Shown: in pieces, positions 40,786-51,500 of the stretch
Numbering within the stretch: the first letter of the stretch is position 1
Layout of the letters: each line of letters opens with the position of its first letter
Origin: Macrostomum hystrix
Lineage: Eukaryota; Platyhelminthes; Macrostomidae
Direction of reading: 5' to 3'
Length of the DNA stretch: 64,000 nt
Assembly (NCBI GenBank): GCA_950097015.1
Contig: CATNEN010000033.1
Span: 1,798,001 to 1,862,000 of the forward strand
Notes under the pieces: generated by a model
The model's input: only the letters and a program-made list of their open reading frames with translations
Told to the model about the DNA's origin: nothing
The model's database searches: none
Position numbers and translations under genes: made by a program

Positions 40786-41339
40786 TGGAATGCTTGGATT
40801 GGCCAGTCAATTTGCTGCTTTCTAGTCTAGCAACTAAAAGAGAAACTGAAAGCATTTTGCTTTGAAGCACAGTTTAATTTTAATGGTATCATCAATTGAA
40901 ATGTATTTGATTGCAGAGCAGTACAATGAAGTGTTTAGAAAAGGAAAATTATTATGCTTTTGTAAGAATATAGCTCGTAAGAAATCATTCACTCAAACTC
41001 AATAAAAATTCCTGTAAAAATCGGCGCCAGCATGTGTATATTAGCATAGAAAAATCATTAATTGAACTCGTAAATAATAAAAAAGTGGCCTCATTTTTTC
41101 AAAAAGACAATTTAGCACGTGTGAAAAGGAAAACATGATATATAACTAGAACAATAGCGAGTTGTTTGCAAAAAACAATCAAGATTTTATCCAGAAAATT
41201 GTGCGGAAAAAACCTGTTGGTTCCGGAACCTGAACCTGTGACTTCACTGAACTCAAGACATTCGATACGAATTTTAAACTGCATAAAAATCTTCTTCTAA
41301 AAAATCCAAGAATTAGTTCTGGTCTCTTGCGCCATTGCG
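40786..41339. other. PEX5/WASH1 intergenic, AT-rich
   Basis: Presumably the WASH1 3' UTR and PEX5 upstream region; no gene seen. Confidence 0.4.
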
Positions 41340-43312
41340 TCAGTCCAGCCAGTCGCGATCATCGCCGCCGCTGTCGCTGCCACCGGCTGCTGTCTCGGCC
41401 GCGTTCTGAGCGATCATTGCGCTGACTGTGTCGAACATTGTGCTACCAGTGCCGCTGCCGCTGCCGCTACCGTTGCCGCCGCCGCCGCCGCCACCGCTAC
41501 CTCCGCCGGCGATGCCTTGACGTCGTTTGCTCAGCCGCATCTTCAACTGCGACATCATGTCCATGCCACCAATGTCTCCACCGGCGGCTCGAGCACCGCC
41601 GACTCCGGCCTCGGCGCCGCCGTCCGCCGTCTCACGATCGTCTCTTAGCCGACGCTTTCTCTCAAGCTTTCTCTCCTTGACGGACTTCAGCTTGGCTTTG
41701 CCGGCTCCACCCGCTTGCCGGATGGCGTCCAACAGGCTGGCCCGTGAAGAGTTGGGCGCTGCCACCGCGCCGGGCAGATCGCCGGGCGGAGGCGGCGGTG
41801 GAGGCGGCGGTGGCGGTGGTGGCGGCGGTGGAGGCGGAGGAGGAGGTGGCGGCGCACCAGACGGCGGAGGTGGTGGTGGAGGTGGGGGCGGAGGCGGAGG
41901 TGGCGGAGGCGGTGGTACAGACGCCGACATTGGAGACGCAACCGGCGCAGTAGAAGCCGCAAAGGCGCCGGCAGACGTCGGCAGCGGCGGCGGTGGCAAG
42001 TCGCCGAGACTGCTGAGAATGTTGGTGGCAGCAGAAGGCGCAATGCCGGGGCCCAAGTCACCGCTGTATTCTACATTCTCGGCGATGCCGGCCAGCTGTG
42101 GGAGGCGACTCGGCAGGCTCTCCATGTCGGGCACGGCGCCCAGAGTTGGCACGTAGAGCAGCGAATCGGCGCCAGGAGCTTCCAGCCTGTCGCCAAGTAG
42201 GATGCTGTCCGGAGCCTGGCCGGGTGTCGGCCCTCCAGATCCGGCCGAGTCGTCAGGCGCTGTGGCGCGCACCTTATGGACCACACCCAGTGTATCCAGC
42301 AGGCTGTACTTTCTGTAAGGATTCTCGGCTGTGTTAAATAGCAGGAGGCTGCTCAGCGACCGAAGACCAGGTGGTGGTCGCCCCAAACCTTCAGCTGCGG
42401 CGGCGGCGTTGGCAAGTCGGCCAGTTGGCGGACGCAGCATCAAAAACATGTAATGCCGCTTCTCATGCAGCATGGCATCCGTCAGGGCCTCGTGCTGAGC
42501 GACCACCCGGCGGATTGCAGTTTGGACAATCGCCGCGGTCTCCGCAGCCGCATCGTTGATATTTGCAGCTGGAGGAGGCGCGTAGGGCGACAGAAAGGAT
42601 GGAGCGGAGTCGCCGCCGGCGGGAAATTTGGGCACGGCAAATACCTGCGCGAGTGTTTGAGTAGTGTGTGTGCTCTCATCCCTGAGCTGGTGTTTGAGTA
42701 GTGTGGGTGTGTGCTGGCATCCCTGAGCTGTTGTTTGAGTAGTGTGGGTGTGTGCTGGCATCCCTGAGCTGGTGTTTGAGTAGTGTGGGTGTGTGCTGGC
42801 ATCCCTGAGCTGGTGTTTGAGTAGTGTGGGTGTGTGCTGGCATCCTTGAGCTGGATGTTTGAGTAGTGTGGGTGTGTGCTGGCATCCTTGAGCTGTTGTT
42901 TGAGTAGTGTGGGTGTGTGCTGGCATCCTTGAGCTGTTGTTTGAGTAGTGTGTGTGCTCTCATCCCTGAGCTGGTGATTGAGTAGTGTGTGTGTGTGTGT
43001 GCTCTCATCCCGGAGCTGGTGTTTGAGAAGTGTTTGAGCAGCATTTCAGCATACCTGCACAGCCCTGGTGGTGCTCTTCAGAGCGTCGATCCGGGCCTGG
43101 CAGTCGGCCGCCCGTCGCTGGACTCGCTCGCACTCAGCCCGCTGCTCGCCCAGCCGCTTGGCCAGCCGGTCGAACACAAGCTCGGCGGCGCGAGCCACTT
43201 CGCCCAGCGCGTCGGCAGTCTGCACCAGCAGCTCCTCGTGGCGCAGGTCCGATGACGGCGGCCTGATGGACAGCCGCCAGGTCTGCTGCTGCTGCTGCTG
43301 CAACAGGCCCAT
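41340..43312 (-). CDS. WASHC1: WASH1 (WASHC1), Arp2/3-activating WASH complex subunit
   Basis: WASH1 drives Arp2/3 actin branching on endosomes. Exons 43312-43055 and 42644-41340 join in phase 0 across an intron made of a minisatellite, giving 520 residues. The ATG at 43312 lies just after a possible acceptor (CAG at 43316-43318), so a 5' UTR exon is likely. Exon 1: a six-Gln run, then DLRHEELLVQTADALGEVAR (about residues 22-41) and a coiled-coil-like VFDRLAKRLGEQRAECERVQ. Exon 2: VFAVPKFPA, ENPYRKYSLLDTLG, VEYSGDLG, two long proline tracts, a WH2-like SSRASLLDAIRQAGGAGKAK, a central segment MMSQLKMRLSKRRQGI and the acidic end DDRDWLD. The order WAHD1, Pro-rich, V-C-A is diagnostic for WASH rather than WASP or WAVE. 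A Gly/Ser run separates C and A. Confidence 0.93.
42655..43030. repeat. ~41-bp minisatellite filling the WASH1 intron (about 9 copies)
   Basis: Unit core GAGCTGGTGTTTGAGTAGTG. It occupies about 375 of the 410 intron bases. Confidence 0.92.
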
Positions 43313-43358
43313 AATACCTGACATTGCAGTGAGAGCTCTCAATTTTACTGAAGCTGCG

Positions 43359-44972
43359 CTCAGTCCAGTCATTGCTGACTGCAGCCACCTCAGTCCAGTC
43401 ACTAATGACCGCAGCCACCTCAGTCCAGCCACTACTGACTGCAGCCACCTCAGTCCAGTCACTACTGACTGCAGCCACCTCAGTCCAGTCACTAATGACC
43501 GCAGCCATCCTCAGTCCAGTCACTACTGACCGCAGACATCCTCAGTCCAGCCACTACTGACCGCAGCCATCCACAGTCCAGTCACTACTGACTGCAGCCA
43601 CCTCAGTCCAGTCACTACTGACTGCAGCCACCTCAGTCCAGTCACTAATGACCGCAGCCACCTCAGTCCAGCCACTACTGACTGCAGCCACCCTCAGTCC
43701 AGTCACTACTGACCGCAGCCATCCACAGTCCAGTCACTAATGACCGCAGCCACCCTCAGTCCAGTCACTACTGACCGCAGACATCCTCAGTCCAGCCACT
43801 ACTGACCGCAGCCATCCACAGTCCAGTCACTAATGACCGCAGCCATCGTCAGTCCAGTCACTAATGACCGCAGCCACCTCAGTCCAGTCACTACTGACCG
43901 CAGCCATCCACAGTCCAGTCACTACTGACCGCAGCCACCTCAGTCCAGCCACTACTGACTGCAGCCACCTCAGTCCAGCCACTACTGACTGCAGCCACCT
44001 CAGTCCAGCCACTACTGACTGCAGCCACCTCAGTCCAGTCACTAATGACCGCAGCCACCTCAGTCCAGTCACTACCGACTGCAGCCACCTCAGTCCAGTC
44101 ACTAATGACCGCAGCCACCCTCAGTCCAGTCACTACTGACCGCAGCCATCCACAGTCCAGTCACTAATGACCGCAGCCACCCTCAGTCCAGTCACTACTG
44201 ACCGCAGACATCCTCAGTCCAGCCACTACTGACCGCAGCCATCCACAGTCCAGTCACTAATGACCGCAGCCATCCTCAGTCCAGTCACTAATGACCGCAG
44301 CCACCTCAGTCCAGTCACTACTGACCGCAGCCACCTCAGTCCAGCCACTACTGACCGCAGCCACCTCAGTCCAGCCACTACTGACTGCAGCCACCTCAGT
44401 CCAGCCACTACTGACTGCAGCCACCTCAGTCCAGTCACTAATGACCGCAGCCACCTCAGTCCAGTCACTACCGACTGCAGCCACCTCAGTCCAGTCACTA
44501 ATGACCGCAGCCACCCTCAGTCCAGTCACTACTGACCGCAGCCATCCACAGTCCAGTCACTAATGACCGCAGCCACCCTCAGTCCAGTCACTACTTACCG
44601 CAGACATCATCAGTCCAGCCACTACTGACCGCAGCCATCCACAGTCCAGTCACTAATGACCGCAGCCACCTCAGTCCAGTCACTAATGACCGCAGCCACC
44701 TCAGTCCAGTCACTACTGACCGCAGCCACCTCAGTCCAGTCACTACTGACTGCAGCCACCTCAGTCCAGTCACTACTGACCGCAGCCACCTCAGTCCAGT
44801 CACTACTGACCGCAGCCACCTCAGTCCAGTCACTACTGACCGCAGCCACCCTCAGTCCAATCACTACTGACCGCAGCCACCTCAGTCCAGTCACTAATGA
44901 CCGCAGCCACCTCAGTCCAGTCACTAATGACCGCAGCCATCCTCAGTCCAATCACTACTGACCGCAGCACGT
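43359..44972. repeat. 30-bp minisatellite upstream of WASH1 (about 52 copies), with higher-order repeats
   Basis: Unit CAGTCCAGTCACTACTGACC GCAGCCACCT given in two pieces. Variants (AATGACC, CTGACTG, CAGCCACT, ATCCACAG) recur in the same order in blocks starting about 43739, 44167 and 44551. It lies 5' of WASH1, either in a 5' UTR intron or in the promoter. Confidence 0.93.
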
Positions 44973-46338
44973 CAGGCTCTAATAAAGTGTAAAAATGAAA
45001 AACCAGTTGCTACTGAGAAAACACAGCACAGTGACTGGACAAGCACTGCTGGTATATTTACAAAAATAGACAGAACCTGAAAAAGCTCACACAGGAATTC
45101 CAGCTAAGACAAGCAAGTGCAGCAAAAGCGCACAGAATGCTATTCAATATTCTGCTATCATTTGCTACAGAAAAATACACGGACAGACACTTCAGCGCCA
45201 TCTAGAGCACATTATTTAATTTGAAAAAAATATAATGAACACAGTCACGTGACTTTACGTAATGAAAGAGACTGATGATAAAACAAAATCAAAATACTAA
45301 ATAACTAAATAATGAGGATCTGAAAACTGAATTTATGCCGGGTGTGACATGAGGAGAGGAGGGAGCAAACGTGCGAAAGTATTGTGATAGAAATGCACAG
45401 CTCCGTCTGCAGAGAGTCGCCATGAGCACAGTGTGAGACTGATCGGATGGTATGCATGAACTATTGGGTTTAGAGGATAGAAATATGTAACAATGTATGA
45501 ATTTAGATGATCCTATATGTGTCGAAAAATTGTTTTGTTTGTTAACAACTTTGGAGCTTCGATCGTAATATAAAAAATATGCTATGACATTAGACCCATC
45601 CGATATGTGTTGAAAAAAATAACGGTAAATACCCTGTGGTCGTCGGCGACAAAGTCAACGGTTATGATTTTTAGTTTAACGTATTTGCATTGAAAATGTT
45701 GCTCATGCTTTCAAAAACCCCAAGATCCGTAAAGCAACTAAGTAAAGATTACTTCTGTCGTAACAGAAGATTTCAGACGATTTTTCGGAACCGATATGCT
45801 TTGAAAAACTCTAATTCATCACCCCTAAGTTACCTATCTGTATCTAGAAAAGAAGTAATTTGAGAAGGAGTGACATCACTGACAAGCAAGAGCTTAGAAG
45901 ACAGACAAACGGCTGGCACTTCAAATTCAGATAGAAAATAAGTATCGAAAATAGCAAAAATTCCAACAGTGAAGCGAAAAACATGATTATTCTTAAAACA
46001 GACCTGCTGGAGAGAAGGCAGTGGCTGCTGATATTGGCTATTTATGTAACACAATAACTGAGCTGGGCATGACGAGAATTGCTGTGTCTAGTGTTGGAAC
46101 TCCTGTTATTGGAATTCTGAAAAACAATTATTAAGAAAAAACTAATTAAAGCCAACAAAAATGGGTCCTCCAAAACGTTTAAAATACAAATGGCAAGCAG
46201 ATTGCTCATAAAAATTTGTGACAGTTGAAATTTACCAAATTTACCAAATAAAAGTATTGCAGTCTAGATGGAGTTTTCCTCGTTCGTTCCCCTACAATTA
46301 GAATCTACACAGCATTGCACAACAGATCCCTCCGAATC
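44973..46338. other. Intergenic between WASH1 and TFCP2, no gene
   Basis: AT-rich; no coding similarity or repeat recognised. Confidence 0.5.
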
Positions 46339-48483
46339 TTAAGCCACAACGCCAGTCAAATCTTTAGTCACGCTGGGACTGCGACGGAGCTGTCGCATGA
46401 AGACCCGGAATCTACCAGAGTCGGCGTCGTCTGGGACCACGTGCAGGGTGAACTTCGACTCGCTCTCCATCTGAGCCACAAGCTGCGGGATTGGCGGAGA
46501 CGCCAGCCAATCAGCAACGAATAGTGAAAGGGGAAATCCAAAGCTTCATGTTTCAGATATAGGAGTTTATTCTATTTTTAGCGTACAGAAAATCCTAATC
46601 ATGTGACCCATTTCAGCTAATGAGAGCTTTCGACCTTGAAACACGCGTGGAGAGGATGATAGGAAAGACTGAACGAAAAGATAACGCTAACGCCAGGCCC
46701 TAAATAGGCAAGAAAACCTCAAGGTACAAAGCATCATCAGCCTCACCTCATCCGTGATGCAAACGGCAATTCCAGTCGGACCGTAAATAAAAATCTGGGT
46801 AATCTTGTCGCCGTCGGAGTGAAACAAGCTGGTGACCCGCGAGAACAGCTCAGCGTATGTCAGCTTCGCCAGGTAGACTGGGTGAAAAACTGGAATGGAA
46901 TGGCAGGTCGCAGTCTCTAATTTGGTGTCGAAATGGAAGCTCAAGGGAGACAATCTATGCTCTTGAGTTAGGGACTTAATTTCCCTGTGACTCAGTTCAG
47001 CCAGCTGTAAAATGGGTACCAGCATCAGCTGGGATAGAAACTCAGCTAGAGTAGGTGTCATTTCAATTCTATCATTTTTTTGAAAGGACGGTCACTTGCC
47101 GACAGGAAATGACTCAGGGTGAATATAGCCAACTGAGCAGGTCAGGCCACCATCGCCCTGGGCAGTCTCAGTGGTGCCAGTCACAGATAAGAAAGGCCGG
47201 TCAGCATGCAGGGCCACTGGCAAACGGCCTGCAGAGCCTCACCTGGCACAATCTTAGCTGGCCTTAGCAAGCAGCCACTAGCTAAGCCGGCATGAACTGC
47301 TGATTACTATCAATAGCAGAGCTTATCTAGCAGTCCTGTGCATGACGGCTCATACACGGCCACTCACTGTAGCTAGCGAAAAGAAACCCTATTAGCAAGA
47401 GGACTGAAGAAAAATAATGCTTTGAAAACTGGAGTGCAAGCGTACTTAACTTTAACCGACTCAATCTCAACCGACTTTACCGACTTAATCTAACTTTCAA
47501 ATAAAAAATCTACCAACCTGGATACATTCTACCAACCTGGATACATTCTACCAACCTGGATACATTCTACCAACCAGGATACAATCTACCAACCAGGATA
47601 CAATCTACCAACCAGGATACATTCTACCAACCTGGATACATTCTACCAACCTGGATACATTCTACCAACCTGGATACATTCTACCAACCTGGATACATTC
47701 TACCAACCAGGATACAATCTACCAACCAGGATACAATCTACCAACCAGGATACATTCTACCAACCTGGATACATTCTACCAACCTGGATACATTCTACCA
47801 ACCTGGATACATTCTACCAACCAGGATACATTCTACCCGAAGGCTCACCGCTGTCGATCTCCTGGCCGACGAAGAATACCAGGCGTGAGCGGCAGGGCCG
47901 GCGCAGGATGGCGTTTGCGAGCCGGATGCCCTCACCGACGCCGCAGATCTCAGTGAGGTCATTGCGCGACAGTCTCAATAGGTCGGCACCGGCGAAGTTT
48001 TGAAAGACGCCGCTAAGAGCGGCAAAGCGGTGCTTTCGGAGCCAGTCTGCCACCTGGCTTGGCGAGCTTTCCGACGTCAGCTCAACTGAGGCTGGCGACG
48101 GCAGCGGCGGTGGAGTAGGCGCCGACTGGGGACTCTTAGGCGAGGCTGCTGAGCCGGCAGACAGAGGCGGGCTGGCCTCAACGAAGCAGCCGAGGCCCGC
48201 TGGACTGTCGCTGCTGACAATGATGCAACTAGACGGCCGAGCGGCGCCAGGAATGCGGCTGCGGGGTGTGAGGGCCAGGGAGACTTTGGCGTGTCAGACC
48301 TGATCAATCCCCTACAGACCTAATCAATCCCCTACAGACCTAATCAATCCCCTACAGACCTGATCAATCCCCTACAGACCTGATCAATCCCCTACAGACC
48401 TAATCAATCCCCTACAGACCTGATCAATCCTCCACAAAATCAAGTGTACTCACATAGGCTGCTGTCGGTTCTGTTTCGAGGTG

Positions 48484-48540
<57 letters not shown>

Positions 48541-51500
48541 GCAGTGTCGGGCAGCACAGCCAGGAACGGTGTGTAGGGCAAGGCAGGCTGGTACTTGCTT
48601 ATGTGATCGACCCTCTTCTCGAGTTTCTCCCGGTCGGTCTTGTGTTTCCGGTCGGCGCCCTTCGGTTTGAACACCTTGACCTGGGCGGCGGAGCTGGCCA
48701 GGTGCTCGCCGGTCAGCTGGTCCAGCGTGTCCGCTTGCAGCCGGAACGGGACGCCCTTCTCGCCGCCGTGCTTCCTGGCTGTGAACTCGGTGCTGACGCA
48801 GTGCAGGCGGAGGAAAATGCCGCAGTCGGAGCCGGAGACGGAGCTGTAGGCGACATAATGAGCTGTATGAGCACTTTAGTACAACAGAATCCACAAAATC
48901 CCACAGAATCCACGATAATCCGAAATAATCCAACAGAATCCACAATATAATCCAACAGAATCCACAATAATCCAACAGAATCCACAGCAATCCAACAGGA
49001 AGAGGAAGACTTTCTGCAATTTTTCAACACAATAAACGCCACCCATCCTAACATTAAATTCACCGTGGAATATGGTGGAAAGAAACTACCGTTCCTTGAC
49101 ATCGAGATCCATCTGAAGGACTGCGCTATTGAGACCGAAGTGTATCGCAAGCCCACATTCACTAACTTGATGCTTAATTTCCAGGCGATGTGCCCCAGGG
49201 AATGGAAGACGGGAGTCATTCGTTGTCTGCTTCATCGTGCCTATACAGTATGTTGCTCTTGGTCGTTGCTGCACAACGAGTTTACCAACATTATCAATAT
49301 TCTCACTGCCAATGGATACCCTATCAACTACATCATGAAGGTTATTGGTAATTTCTTAGATGAAAAAATTGAAAAAAAGCTTAAACCTAAGCGGCCAGAT
49401 AGAGAACCAGGAGAACCAATCTTGACTCTTCCTTTTTTGGGCAACTCTTCGATTGTGTTTAAGAGGCAAATTCGCAAAACTTGCCAAAAATTCTTTAAGA
49501 CTAAGATTCATGTAGTGTTCCGTACTCATAAAGTCAGTCAATTTGTTGGGAGTTTAAAGTCTCGTGTTCCATGTGCTCTCAAGGCAGGTGTCATCTATCG
49601 TTTTCGTTGCTCTGTTGACCAGAGCATTACCTACATTGGTAAAACCAAGCGACACCTACTCACGAGAGCCAAGGAACATAGGCAACGAAACTCTCCGATT
49701 CATGAACATTTGCTGCAATGCCATGGTTGTTGTGATGAGCCAGACATAACCTCTCATTTCAAGGTCATAGACAACAGCAAAAACGAGCATAAACTTAACA
49801 TTCTTGAAGCTCTGCACATTAAGTTACACAAACCCACTCTCAATGTCCAACTATCTGGAGGAGGTGCGAGTGAACAGCTGTTGGTGTTCTAAGCTAGAGT
49901 ACATTTGGGGCGCATACGCCTCATTCTCTCTCTCTCTCTTTTTCTCTGTCCTGTCATTCCACAAAAAATATTATGAACATTGCTATACTGTACATTGATC
50001 CTTTAGTCCTTTTATATCTTTTCAATACCTGATTTTGTCGTCTACACAGTATTTAATAGGTTGAAATAAATTCTGTTCGATAGTGCCTGAAGATGGCTAG
50101 TTTTAGCCGAAACGCGTCGCAAATAATATTGAGTTTTGTCTTACTATTATCTGTTAAGAGTGCTTCTCTACCAGAATCCACAATAATCTAACATAATCCA
50201 CAACAATCCAACAGAATCCACAGCAATCCAACAGAATCCACAGCAATCCAACAGAATCCACAGCAATCCAACAGAATCCACAGCAATCCAACAGAATCCA
50301 CAACAATCCAACAGAATCCGCAACAATCCAACAGAATCCACAACAATCCAACAAAATCCACAATAATCCAACAGAATCCACAACAATCCAACAGAATCCG
50401 CAACAATCCAACAGAATCCACAACAATCCATCAGAATCCACAGCAATTCAACAGAATCCGCAACAATCCAACAGAATCCACAACAATCCAACAGAATCCA
50501 CAACAATCCAACAGAATCCACAGCAATTCAACAGAATCCACAACAATCCAACAGAATCCACAGCAATTCAACAGAATCCGCAACAATCCAACAGAATCCA
50601 CAACAATCCAACAGAATCCACAGCAATTCAACAGAATCCGCAACAATCCAACAGAATCCACATCAATTCAACAGAATCCACAGCAATTCAACAGAATCCA
50701 CAATAATCCAACAGAATCCACAATAATCCAACAGAATCCACAACAATCCAACAGAATCCACAAAAATCCAACAGAATCCACAACAATCCAACAGAATCCG
50801 CAACAATCCAACAGAATCCACAACAATCCAACAGAATCCGCAACAATCCAACAGAATCCGCAACAATCCAACATTATCCACAGCAATCCAACAGAATCCA
50901 CAGCAATTCAACAGAATCCACAACAATCCAACAGAATCCACAGCAATTCAACAGAATCCGCAACAATCCAACAGAATCCACAACAATCCAACAGAATCCA
51001 CAGCAATTCAACAGAATCCGCAACAATCCAACAGAATCCACATCAATTCAACAGAATCCACAGCAATTCAACAGAATCCACAATAATCCAACAGAATCCA
51101 CAATAATCCAACAGAATCCACAACAATCCAACAGAATCCACAAAAATCCAACAGAATCCACAACAATCCAACAGAATCCGCAACAATCCAACAGAATCCA
51201 CAACAATCCAACAGAATCCGCAACAATCCAACAGAATCCACAACAATCCAACAGAATCCACAACAATCCAACAGAATCCACAATAATACGACGCAATTCT
51301 CAACATTTCTTCCTCCAACGCACCCTTCGCCGCCGCCCTCCCAGACGACCTCGACCGCGTTGATGTCGGTCTGGGGCGCTTTCAAATCGCGCAAATTGTA
51401 GGACAGGGCCCCGTCAGCGTCCAGGATGCGCTCGCCGGGCCGGCTCTGCCGCCAGTAATCCAGGTGCTCCTTCTCCATGAACTGCATGCGGCGCTCGTGG

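Larger units (their letters stand above)
48999..50171 (+). mobile_element. Penelope-like element, 5'-truncated, inserted in a minisatellite
   Basis: The element interrupts the 20-bp repeat array of TFCP2 intron 3 in the antisense orientation. Coding sequence at its left edge is the end of a Penelope-type reverse transcriptase; a GIY-YIG endonuclease follows. The 3' region has the motif CCTGAAGATGGCTAGTTTTA GCCGAAACG (written in two pieces, about 50086-50114), of the kind seen near Penelope ends. Left and right edges both join repeat units, so boundaries are good to a few bases. Confidence 0.85.

Noticed and set aside
40366-40830. Tyr/Thr/Gly/Asn repeat proteins
   Set aside because: Translation of the 21-bp array upstream of PEX5.
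41527-42156. Gly-rich 209-residue ORF on the + strand
   Set aside because: Antisense shadow of the WASH1 proline tracts.
43359-44972. CRISPR-like regular repeats
   Set aside because: Units are head-to-tail with no unique spacers, in a eukaryotic gene region.
43359-44972. Centromeric satellite because of higher-order repeats
   Set aside because: Only 1.6 kb long and sits between two ordinary genes.
50154-51318. Leu/Cys/Trp-rich membrane-like ORFs on the minus strand
   Set aside because: Frames through the 20-bp minisatellite; identical peptides appear in all three frames.
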